Positions 1 to 6,460 of a stretch of DNA of 11,942 nucleotides are shown here, piece by piece. A program made the position numbers and the translations under genes. Each line of letters starts with the position of its first letter. Positions within the stretch are counted from its first letter, which is position 1. Source of the stretch: CAYSXS01 sp043817345 (GTDB lineage Bacteria; Patescibacteriota; Patescibacteriia; UBA2196); the NCBI GenBank assembly GCA_043817345.1, contig JBDRGZ010000062.1, positions 1 to 11,942 of the forward strand, read 5' to 3'. The notes under the pieces are model-generated. The model ran no database searches. It was not told the origin of the DNA and worked only from the letters and a program-made list of their open reading frames with translations.

Positions 1-1
1 C

Positions 2-349
2 CAAAAACCAAGCGAAGAAATTAAAATATTAATTTTAAATGGAACAAAAGTAGAAGGTTTAGCTAAAGACACTGCTGGATTTTTTTCATCACTTAGTTAC
101 CAAGTCTTAGATGTCGCAAACTCACCAAGACAAGATTATGAGAAGAATGTAATATATGATCTATCTGATGGGAAAAAGAAAGAATATTTAAAAATATTAA
201 AAGAAGCCTTAGATGCAAACACTTCTAAAGAAATTCCTGAATTCATATCTAACAATGAAATAGAAAAGATAAATGAAACAGATTTTATTATAGTATTAGG
301 TTGTAAAGAAGGAGAACCAAATTGTATTACAGAGGAAGAAATAAAATAA
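2..349 (+). CDS. LytR_C-domain protein, C-terminal part (5' end outside window)
   Basis: This is the last 115 residues of a protein that begins upstream of the window. The fragment opens with ILILNGT followed by VEGLAKDTAGFF (about residues 9-28), then SYQVLDVAN, and closes with DFIIVLG (94-100). That order (beta strand with NGT, an alanine/glycine helix, a second strand, a final hydrophobic strand ending in G) matches the LytR C-terminal domain (LytR_C, PF13399). In the family this domain follows either a membrane anchor or a LytR-CpsA-Psr catalytic domain that moves glycopolymers onto the cell wall. Which architecture applies here cannot be seen. It ends 14 bp before der on the same strand, so co-transcription is likely. 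The domain call is fairly sure; the whole-protein function is not. Confidence 0.75.
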   Translation, partial: QKPSEEIKILILNGTKVEGLAKDTAGFFSSLSYQVLDVANSPRQDYEKNVIYDLSDGKKKEYLKILKEALDANTSKEIPEFISNNEIEKINETDFIIVLGCKEGEPNCITEEEIK

Positions 350-363
350 TATTTTAAATTTTT

Positions 364-1731
364 ATGAAACAAGTCGCAATCATTGGCCGAACAAATGTTG
401 GTAAATCAACTTTGTTTAATAAACTAATTGAAAAAAGAAAGGCATTAATTTCAAATGTAGCAGGCACTACCCGTGACCTGAATTTTGGTATTTGCGACTG
501 GCAAGGTAGACTTTTTCAAGTTGTAGATACGGGTGGACTTTTTGATATTCAAAAAACAATCAAACCAAAAAATGACGATGAACCATATATTGAAGAGCAA
601 GTTGCAGAAAAAGCTAAAGAAGTTATTAAAAAATCAGACCTAATAATATTCCTGGTTGATTCTCAAAACGGAATCTTAAAAGATGATAGATTAATAGCTC
701 AATTATTAAAAAAATCTAAAAAACAATACATCCTAGTAGCTAATAAGATTGATAAGAATAAGTCAGTTGCACCTGAAGAATTTCAAAATCTTGGTTTAGG
801 TGATGTGTGTGGCATGGCAGCAGTTAGTGGTGTAGGTGTTGGTGATCTGTTAGATAATATTATTAAAAAGTTAAAATTAAAAAAAAGAAAAAGAACTGAT
901 TTAAATAAAAAAGATTCTATTAAAGTATCAATTATTGGCAAACCAAACGCAGGTAAATCTTCTTTACTTAATCAAATCTTAGGTGAAGATAGAGCTATTG
1001 TCTCCTCTATCCCGCACACAACAAGAGAACCGCAAGATATATTAATTGAATACAAAAACAAATCAATTCAATTAATAGACACAGCAGGTATTCGCAGAAA
1101 ATCTAAAGTCAAAGCAAAGACTTTAGAAAGTGCTGGTATTGCCATGAGTATCAAAACCTTAAAAAGATCAGATATTGCTTTGTTTGTTTTAGATATGTCA
1201 GAACCTCTATCTGCCCAAGATGCTCAATTAGCTGGTTTGTTTATTGATTCTGGAGTAAGTGTAATATTTGTAGCTAATAAATATGATTTATTGGATATAG
1301 ATATGTACACAACAAAAGAAGTAAGAAAAAATATTCTCCAATACTTCCCTTTCCTAACCTGGGCACCAATTATCTTTACTTCAGCTAAATCTGGTAAAAA
1401 TACTCATAAAATACTACAATTAGTATTAGATATATATGAAATGAGGACTAAAAAGATTAAAAAAGAAGAATTGAATGAATTAGTAAATTATCTAATGAAA
1501 AAGATGCCTCCTCCAAGACAACCAAGAAAATTTGGTTCACTCAATAAAACTAGGGCATTCATTTCTAAGGCTGTTCAAAAAGATACCAATCCACCGGTTT
1601 TTGAAATTAATGTAACTAACTTGGCAAAAATTCCAGAATCATATTTAAGATATTTAGAAAATAACATAAGGAAAAAATTTAAATTTGACGGCACACCAAT
1701 TAAAATTGTGGTTGAGAGGATGAGGAAATAA
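364..1731 (+). CDS. der: Ribosome-assembly GTPase Der (EngA)
   Basis: Der is a double GTPase needed for maturation of the 50S ribosomal subunit in the cytoplasm. Two G domains lie in tandem. The first has the P-loop GRTNVGKS (8-15), DTGG (55-58) and NKID (127-130). The second has GKPNAGKS (192-199), DTAG (239-242), NKYD (305-308) and SAK (340-342). A C-terminal KH-like domain follows (about 365-455) with the typical MPPPRQP stretch. At 455 residues it has the usual family length, so the ATG is accepted even though no Shine-Dalgarno sequence precedes it. Oddities: the first P-loop has RT where GRPNVGKS is usual, and the second switch region reads PHTTREP instead of the common PGTTRD. It follows the LytR_C gene by 14 bp and is followed at once by a repeat element. 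Confidence 0.97.
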   Translation: MKQVAIIGRTNVGKSTLFNKLIEKRKALISNVAGTTRDLNFGICDWQGRLFQVVDTGGLFDIQKTIKPKNDDEPYIEEQVAEKAKEVIKKSDLIIFLVDSQNGILKDDRLIAQLLKKSKKQYILVANKIDKNKSVAPEEFQNLGLGDVCGMAAVSGVGVGDLLDNIIKKLKLKKRKRTDLNKKDSIKVSIIGKPNAGKSSLLNQILGEDRAIVSSIPHTTREPQDILIEYKNKSIQLIDTAGIRRKSKVKAKTLESAGIAMSIKTLKRSDIALFVLDMSEPLSAQDAQLAGLFIDSGVSVIFVANKYDLLDIDMYTTKEVRKNILQYFPFLTWAPIIFTSAKSGKNTHKILQLVLDIYEMRTKKIKKEELNELVNYLMKKMPPPRQPRKFGSLNKTRAFISKAVQKDTNPPVFEINVTNLAKIPESYLRYLENNIRKKFKFDGTPIKIVVERMRK

Positions 1732-1735
1732 AAAA

Positions 1736-1879
1736 GTCATCCTGAGCGGTCTTTATGGTCGTTATGAGTGAAGGATCTAAAAATTTGCAAATAATACCTT
1801 ATGCTAAGATAAAACTTATCTTGCAAACCACTAGATCTTTCGACTCGTCGCCCTAGCGGGACTCCTTGCTCAAGATGAC
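1736..1879. repeat. Repeat element A: imperfect inverted repeat between der and pth
   Basis: The left arm is 1736-1778 (starts GTCATCCTGAGC, ends GAGTGAAGGATCT). The right arm is 1833-1879 and, read on the other strand, starts GTCATCTTGAGC and ends GAAAGATCT. The spacer contains a small hairpin (AAGATAA 1806-1812 with TTATCTT 1816-1822). The arms belong to the same family as those at 3984-4167 and 8828-9243. The left arm matches the left arm at 8829-8871 at 38 of 43 positions by eye, and the right arm resembles that of the same element. It holds no gene and looks like a short non-autonomous or deleted relative. It starts 5 bp after the der stop codon and ends 11 bp before the pth start, so it forms the pth 5' untranslated region and could also fold as a transcription terminator. 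Confidence 0.85.
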
Positions 1880-1890
1880 TACCAAATTCT

Positions 1891-2490
1891 ATGTATTTAA
1901 TCGTAGGCCTAGGTAACCCAGGCAGAAAATATTTAAAAACCAGACACAATGCAGGTTTCCAAGCTGTAGATTTTTTAGTGGAAGCTATCCGCCTTCGCTC
2001 TCTACCAACTCTTTATCGCTATGGCGGACAAGCTTCAAGTTTTAAAAATAATAAAAAATTAAAATCAGAAATTTTAGAAACTCAAATCAACAATCAAAAA
2101 GTAATTATAGCTAAGCCACAAACCTTTATGAACAACTCTGGTGTTTCAGTAGCTTATGCAACAAAAAAACATAATATACCTGCAGAAAATATTATAATTA
2201 TCTATGATGAACTAGATTTACCATTCGGAGAAATACGTGTTAGACAAGAAGGTTATAGTGCCGGACATAATGGAATCAAATCAATCATTCAACATTTAGG
2301 TACAGATAAGTTTAATAGGATAAGGATAGGTATATCTAATGAATACAAAGAAAAAATGCCAACTGACCCCATAAAGCTTCGCAACAGGGCAAGTAAATTT
2401 GTATTAAAGAAATTCTCTCGTGCAGAGCAGAAAGAATTAAAAGAAACAATCCTACCACAAGTACTTGAAAAAATTCAGGAAATAATATAA
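1891..2490 (+). CDS. pth: Peptidyl-tRNA hydrolase with an in-frame palindromic insertion
   Basis: Pth cleaves peptidyl-tRNA released from stalled ribosomes and recycles the tRNA. The start is fixed by the family N-terminus MYLIVGLGNPG. The expected catalytic and binding residues are present: N9, catalytic H19 in TRHNAGF, N81 in FMNNSG, D106 in DELDLP and N127 in GHNGIK. Spacings N81-D106 (25) and D106-N127 (21) equal those in the E. coli enzyme (68-93-114). H19 to N81 is 62 residues instead of 48, so 14 extra residues lie between them, within about 32-50 (AIRLRSLPTLYRYGGQASS). They are encoded by a GC-richer palindrome. The catalytic core is intact, so activity is probably retained. Repeat element A lies just upstream and a strong terminator just downstream. 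Confidence 0.96.
   Translation: MYLIVGLGNPGRKYLKTRHNAGFQAVDFLVEAIRLRSLPTLYRYGGQASSFKNNKKLKSEILETQINNQKVIIAKPQTFMNNSGVSVAYATKKHNIPAENIIIIYDELDLPFGEIRVRQEGYSAGHNGIKSIIQHLGTDKFNRIRIGISNEYKEKMPTDPIKLRNRASKFVLKKFSRAEQKELKETILPQVLEKIQEII
1981..2036. repeat. Palindromic element inserted in frame in pth
   Basis: GAAGCT (1981-1986) and TCCGCC (1988-1993) pair with GGCGGA (2023-2028) and AGCTTC (2031-2036), making a 12-bp stem with a small internal bulge and a loop of about 29 nt. The stretch is visibly richer in G and C than the flanking codons. It coincides with the place where Pth has 14 more residues (42 bp) than the E. coli enzyme. An in-frame, protein-coding palindrome recalls the Rickettsia palindromic elements. 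That comparison is by analogy; no second copy is seen in this window. Confidence 0.6.
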
Positions 2491-2499
2491 AAAAACTAA

Positions 2500-2530
2500 A
2501 AATATCCAGAATTATCTGGATATTTTTGTT
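2500..2530 (+). terminator. Rho-independent terminator after pth
   Basis: A perfect 11-bp stem, AAATATCCAGA (2500-2510) with TCTGGATATTT (2515-2525), has a 4-nt loop and runs into a T-rich tail (TTTTTGTTT). It lies 10 bp after the pth stop codon and should end the der-pth transcript. Confidence 0.9.
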
Positions 2531-2531
2531 T

Positions 2532-2599
2532 AACCCCTCACCTTTTGTAGCGTATTATTACTTTATAAACAAATCGTCGTTTATAAAAGGTGAGGGGTT
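2532..2599. repeat. Palindrome 1 of the pth-dprA gap
   Basis: Perfect 15-bp arms AACCCCTCACCTTTT (2532-2546) and AAAAGGTGAGGGGTT (2585-2599) enclose a second possible hairpin, TTTATAAAC (2562-2570) with GTTTATAAA (2579-2587), which partly competes with the outer stem. It begins directly after the terminator tail. It encodes nothing recognisable. It may be a small dispersed palindromic repeat or an RNA hairpin; its function is unknown. Confidence 0.75.
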
Positions 2600-2613
2600 T
2601 AATCTACATTTTA

Positions 2614-2717
2614 CCCTGCTGAGTGCAAGAACATATACGAAGATTCGCAACATCCTTGACTTTAGGCTACTCGATCCAGTAAGGAGGGGTTCTTTCACTT
2701 TGGCCACTCAGACAGGG
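2614..2717. other. Palindrome 2: candidate structured RNA or repeat of about 104 nt
   Basis: The ends form a strong stem: CCCTG (2614-2618) with CAGGG (2713-2717) and CTGAGTG (2619-2625) with CACTCAG (2705-2711), separated by one bulged A. Inside, further helices are possible: AAGAAC near 2628-2633 with GTTCTT near 2689-2694, a short CGAA/TTCG hairpin near 2639-2648, and TCCTT with AAGGA (2653-2657 and 2680-2684) enclosing TACT/AGTA (2668-2671, 2678-2681). The multi-helix layout closed by a GC-rich terminal stem is RNA-like. I do not recognise it as 6S RNA, SRP RNA, tmRNA, RNase P, a T-box or a common riboswitch. The sense strand is not clear. A T-run follows at 2732-2739 on the plus strand. 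A 71-codon reading frame crosses it but looks spurious. Confidence 0.45.
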
Positions 2718-2740
2718 GAAAATATAGACTATTTTTTTTA

Positions 2741-2792
2741 ACCCCGTCAAATGCGGAGCAATTTTTCTTTTAAAAAAATTATTTGACAGGGT
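2741..2792. repeat. Palindrome 3 of the pth-dprA gap
   Basis: ACCCCGTCAAAT (2741-2752) pairs with ATTTGACAGGGT (2781-2792) at 11 of 12 positions (one C-A mismatch), with an inner A/T hairpin (AATTTTT 2760-2766 with AAAAATT 2774-2780). Its ends resemble those of palindrome 2: the two right arms share GACAGGG followed by G/T and AAA. The three neighbouring palindromes may therefore be related copies or parts of one composite element. Confidence 0.65.
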
Positions 2793-2835
2793 AAATAAAA
2801 AATCCTCCCTAGGTATTAGTATATACTAGCATAGT

Positions 2836-2863
2836 TTGATGATTATGTCAATAATGATATAAT
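2836..2863 (+). promoter_or_regulatory. Extended -10 promoter for dprA
   Basis: TTGATG (2836-2841), a 16-bp spacer and TATAAT (2858-2863) preceded by TGA give an extended -10 (TGATATAAT). Transcription would start near 2870, leaving a leader of about 24 nt of A and T with no Shine-Dalgarno sequence before the dprA ATG. A perfect 12-bp palindrome, TAGTATATACTA (2817-2828), lies just upstream of the -35 and could be an operator; nothing else supports that. Confidence 0.65.
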
Positions 2864-2893
2864 ATATAATGATATATACATAATATATAAATT

Positions 2894-3982
2894 ATGAATG
2901 AAAATAAATCATATTTTGCTTTTTCTTTAATTAAAGATTTGGGACCAAAAAATTTCCAAAAAATCAACACCTATTTTTCTTCTATAAAACAAGCTTGGGA
3001 TGCATCTCATAGTGAGCTAGCTAAAGCAGGTCTAGCAGATAAAATAATATCAGAAATTATTGAGACAAGAAATAAAATTAATTTAGATCAAGAATTAGAA
3101 AAAATATTTAAGCAAAATATAAATATTGTAACTCTTAATGATAACAACTACCCAAAACTTTTAAAACAAATATCTAATCCCCCTTTTTTATTATATTATC
3201 GCGGAAAATTAAAAGATGAAAGAGATAAAAACAGCATTGCTGTAGTGGGTACTAGAAAAATTTCAAACTATGGAAAATTAATTACAGATAAATTTGTTAA
3301 TAATTTAGTTAATAATAACTTAACTATAATTTCTGGTCTTGCTTTGGGTGTTGATGCAGTTGCTCACCAAACTTGTTTAAATAACAACGGTAGAACCATT
3401 GCTGTACTTGGATCTGGGTTAGATTATGATGCCTTTTATCCTAAAGATAATTGGCGTTTGGCTGAAAAAATTATTGAAAATAATGGCTTAATTTTATCTG
3501 AATATCCACCAGCAACAAAAGCTCAAAGACATTTTTTCCCATTAAGAAATAGAATAGTGGCTGGATTATCTTTAGGAACTCTAGTTGTGGAAGCACCAAT
3601 AAAATCAGGTGCTTTGCTCACAGCAAAAATAGCATTAGACCAAAACCGAGAAGTATTTGCTGTGCCTGGTGCAATTAACACACAAAATTCAACTGGTCCA
3701 CATGATTTAATTAAACAGGGAGCTAAGTTGGTTGATAATATAGATGATATATTAAACGAATTAAATTTAAGAAGAACAGAAGAATTGAAAATAAAAAATA
3801 CTACCCCTTCAAACCCACAAGAAGAAATAATTTTAAACTATTTATTAAATACTCCGGCATCAATAGATGAATTAATTCAGAACACAAAACTTGACAGTTC
3901 AACAATAAATAGTACACTAACCATAATGGAGATTTCTGGAAAAATTAAAAGTTTGAATGGAGTGATATATATTAAAATTTAG
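2894..3982 (+). CDS. dprA: DNA-processing protein DprA
   Basis: DprA binds incoming single-stranded DNA and loads RecA during natural transformation; it is also widespread in lineages not known to be competent. Order of parts: an N-terminal helix-hairpin-helix/SAM-like region (about 1-75), then the Rossmann-type DprA core with VVGTRKISNYG (117-127), SGLALGVDAVAH (147-158), VLGSGLD (171-177), SEYPP (202-206), FPLRNRIVAGLS (215-226) and VPGAINTQNSTG (257-268), then a C-terminal winged helix (about 309-362). At 362 residues it is a normal full-length DprA. The ATG lies just after the extended -10 promoter with no Shine-Dalgarno sequence. topA follows after a repeat-filled gap of 196 bp, an arrangement (dprA next to topA) common in many bacteria. 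Confidence 0.96.
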   Translation: MNENKSYFAFSLIKDLGPKNFQKINTYFSSIKQAWDASHSELAKAGLADKIISEIIETRNKINLDQELEKIFKQNINIVTLNDNNYPKLLKQISNPPFLLYYRGKLKDERDKNSIAVVGTRKISNYGKLITDKFVNNLVNNNLTIISGLALGVDAVAHQTCLNNNGRTIAVLGSGLDYDAFYPKDNWRLAEKIIENNGLILSEYPPATKAQRHFFPLRNRIVAGLSLGTLVVEAPIKSGALLTAKIALDQNREVFAVPGAINTQNSTGPHDLIKQGAKLVDNIDDILNELNLRRTEELKIKNTTPSNPQEEIILNYLLNTPASIDELIQNTKLDSSTINSTLTIMEISGKIKSLNGVIYIKI

Positions 3983-3983
3983 T

Positions 3984-4066
3984 TGTCATCCTGAAGAGAA
4001 GTCCCGATAGAACTACGACGAAGGATCTGTTTATTAAAAAGATTTTTCGTCTCACCCAGAATGACA
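3984..4066. repeat. Repeat element B1: short inverted repeat after dprA
   Basis: The left arm, 3984-4029, begins TGTCATCCTGA and ends CGAAGGATCTG. After an 11-bp A/T spacer, a shorter and more diverged right arm (about 4041-4066), read on the other strand, starts TGTCATTCTGG and ends ACGAAAAATC. The left arm matches the reverse complement of the right arm of the GIY-YIG element (9198-9243) at 40 of 46 positions by eye. The element begins 1 bp after the dprA stop codon and may act as its terminator. Confidence 0.8.
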
Positions 4067-4121
4067 TTATAATAATAAAAATTAACAAATCCAGAGTTTA
4101 AGGATTTATTTAAACAAGAAA

Positions 4122-4167
4122 CAGATCCTTCACTCATAATCCCGGGCACTCGGGATTCAGGATGACA
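4122..4167. repeat. Repeat element B2: single inverted arm before topA
   Basis: Read on the minus strand this 46-nt arm begins TGTCATCCTGA and ends GAGTGAAGGATCTG. It carries its own hairpin, AATCCCG (4138-4144) with CGGGATT (4151-4157). It could be the right end of a larger element running 3984-4167, with the short arm of B1 nested inside, or a solo arm. A small hairpin (AAATCC 4087-4092 with GGATTT 4102-4107) lies between B1 and B2. The arm ends 11 bp before the topA ATG, almost the same distance as element A from the pth ATG. Confidence 0.8.
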
Positions 4168-4178
4168 TTGTTTAAATT

Positions 4179-6458
4179 ATGAAAAACAAATCCCTTGTTA
4201 TAGTAGAATCTCCTGCTAAAGCAAAAACAATTTCTCGCTTTCTTGGTGATGAATATATTGTTTTATCATCATATGGCCATATTCGTGATTTACCTACTAA
4301 AGAAATGGGTATTGATATAGAAAATGATTTTGAACCAAAGTATGTTATTCCTCCTAAAGCTAAAAAGAATGTAGCAGAAATTAAAAAACAAGCTAAAAAG
4401 ACCAAAACAATATATTTTGCACCTGATGCTGATCGTGAAGGAGAAGCTATTGCTTGGCACCTGCAATATATTCTAGATGAAGATGATGATGGAAAGCATA
4501 ATGATTCTTTTGAATTTAAAAGGATTGTTTTTCATGAAATTACAGAACATGCAGTTAAAGAAGCTTTAAAAAAACCTAAAGAAATTAATCAAAACTTAGT
4601 AGATGCACAACAGGCACGTAGAATATTGGATAGGTTGGTTGGTTATGAACTATCCCCTTTTCTTTGGAAAAAAGTAGCTAAGGGTTTGTCTGCTGGTCGT
4701 GTCCAATCAGCAGCTGTGCGTTTAATTGTTGAAAGAGAAGAAGAAATTAAAAAATTTAAACCAGAAGAATATTGGAGTATAGAAGCAGAACTTCATCCAG
4801 AAAAAAAACCTAAAGATTCTTTTGTTTCTAAACTACATAAAATAGATAATAAAACTTTAGATAAATTTTATATTAAAAATAATAAGCAAGCTAAAGAAAT
4901 TGAAGAAGAAATTAAAAAAGGAAGTTTTGTTGTTGATAAAGTAGAAAAGAAAAAAAGTTCAAAAAATCCTCTAGCCCCTTTTACTACTTCAACATTACAA
5001 CAAGAAGCAGTTAAAAAATTAGGTTTTTCAGCCAAACAGACAATGATGATTGCCCAACAGCTTTATGAAGGTATTGAATTGGGTGGAAAAGAACAAATCG
5101 GTTTGATTACTTACATGCGTACAGATTCTGTTAATTTATCAGATAAATTTATTAATGAAGCTAAGGAATATATTAAATCTAATTTTGGAGATAAATATTT
5201 ACCAGCTAAAGGTAATATATATAAAACAAAATCAAAATTAGCTCAAGAAGCTCATGAAGCTGTTCGTCCAACCCATGCTAGCTTTGCACCAGAAGATATC
5301 AAAAAGGACTTAAACTCTAATCAATTTAAGCTTTACCAATTAATCTGGCAAAGAGCTATGGCTTGCCAAATGAGTCCTGCTTCTTTTGATGCAACTACTG
5401 TAGATATTACAAACCAACAATATCTTTTTAGAGCAACAGGTAGTATATTAATCTTTGATGGTTTTCTAAAAGTTTATTCTAGTCTTTCTAAAGATTCTCT
5501 ACTTCCAGATTTAAAAGAAAAACAAGAACTAGATTTAAAGAAATTAGAACCATTACAACACTTTACAGAACCACCTGCCAGATATACAGATGCTAGTTTA
5601 GTTAAAGCTATGGAAGAATTAGGTATTGGTCGTCCTTCTACATATTCACCAACAATATCTACCATTATTAATCGTGGTTATGTAAAAAGAGATGATAAAA
5701 AATTTGCACCACAAGATATTGCTTTTGTAGTTACAAAACTTTTAGTCAAACATTTTCCTGAAATAGCAGACTATAAATTTACTGCTAAGATGGAAGATCA
5801 ATTTGATGATATTGCCCAAGGTAAACTTGAGTGGCAACCATTAATTAAAGAATTCTATATGCCTTTTAAAGAAAACCTACAAACAAAAGAAAAAGAAATT
5901 AACAAATCAGACTTGATTGATGAAAAAACAGACGAAGTCTGTGATAAATGTGGTGAACCAATGACTGTTAAAATTGGTAGATATGGAAAATTCCTAGCTT
6001 GCTCTGGATTTCCTAAATGTAGGAATATTAAAAACCTACCAAAGGACGAGAAAGAATTAAAAGAAGAAGCTGAAGAATTAAACCCAGAAGGAGAAAAATG
6101 TCCTGATTGTGGAAAAGAATTAGTTGTTAAACAAAGTAAATATGGAAAATTCCTAGCTTGTTCTGGTTACCCAGATTGTAAGTATATTAAGAACAACTTT
6201 TCAACAGGAGTAAATTGCCCACAATGTGAAAAAGGTAAAATAATGATGAGAAAAACAAGATCAAAGAGAGTTTTCTATGGTTGTTCTGAATATCCAAACT
6301 GTAATTTCGCATTATGGCAAAAACCAGTCCAGGATGAAAAAAGCCCAGGTAAAGGCAGAGAATGTCCTAAATGTAAAGCTCTTCTAGTAGAAGCTGGTGA
6401 AGATAAGATTAAATGTTCTGGAAAAGAATGTAAATATACTGAGGAAACTAAAGAATAA
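4179..6458 (+). CDS. topA: DNA topoisomerase I (type IA)
   Basis: TopA relaxes negative supercoils by transient single-strand cleavage. The N-terminal TOPRIM domain shows VIVESPAKAKTI (7-18), with metal-binding E10, and DADREGE (83-89). The catalytic core includes GLSAGRVQSAAVRLIVERE (169-187), the active-site Tyr312 in TYMRTDS (311-317), and GIGRPSTYSPTI (482-493). The C-terminus has four zinc-ribbon modules, each with CxxC and a second cysteine pair: 588-614, 641-667, 680-708 and 729-751. The first three have the usual spacing; the last is short. The length of 759 residues is typical. The start agrees with the family N-terminus; it sits 11 bp after repeat arm B2 without a Shine-Dalgarno sequence. 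A TATAAT at 4068-4073 could be its -10, with a weak -35. rsh follows after 2 bp, so the two are surely co-transcribed. Confidence 0.98.
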   Translation: MKNKSLVIVESPAKAKTISRFLGDEYIVLSSYGHIRDLPTKEMGIDIENDFEPKYVIPPKAKKNVAEIKKQAKKTKTIYFAPDADREGEAIAWHLQYILDEDDDGKHNDSFEFKRIVFHEITEHAVKEALKKPKEINQNLVDAQQARRILDRLVGYELSPFLWKKVAKGLSAGRVQSAAVRLIVEREEEIKKFKPEEYWSIEAELHPEKKPKDSFVSKLHKIDNKTLDKFYIKNNKQAKEIEEEIKKGSFVVDKVEKKKSSKNPLAPFTTSTLQQEAVKKLGFSAKQTMMIAQQLYEGIELGGKEQIGLITYMRTDSVNLSDKFINEAKEYIKSNFGDKYLPAKGNIYKTKSKLAQEAHEAVRPTHASFAPEDIKKDLNSNQFKLYQLIWQRAMACQMSPASFDATTVDITNQQYLFRATGSILIFDGFLKVYSSLSKDSLLPDLKEKQELDLKKLEPLQHFTEPPARYTDASLVKAMEELGIGRPSTYSPTISTIINRGYVKRDDKKFAPQDIAFVVTKLLVKHFPEIADYKFTAKMEDQFDDIAQGKLEWQPLIKEFYMPFKENLQTKEKEINKSDLIDEKTDEVCDKCGEPMTVKIGRYGKFLACSGFPKCRNIKNLPKDEKELKEEAEELNPEGEKCPDCGKELVVKQSKYGKFLACSGYPDCKYIKNNFSTGVNCPQCEKGKIMMRKTRSKRVFYGCSEYPNCNFALWQKPVQDEKSPGKGRECPKCKALLVEAGEDKIKCSGKECKYTEETKE

Positions 6459-6460
6459 TA

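Noticed and set aside
2526..2741. A 71-codon plus-strand reading frame in the pth-dprA gap
   Set aside because: It is built from two palindromes and the terminator tail, has no ribosome site or recognisable domain, and its sequence is explained by the inverted repeats.
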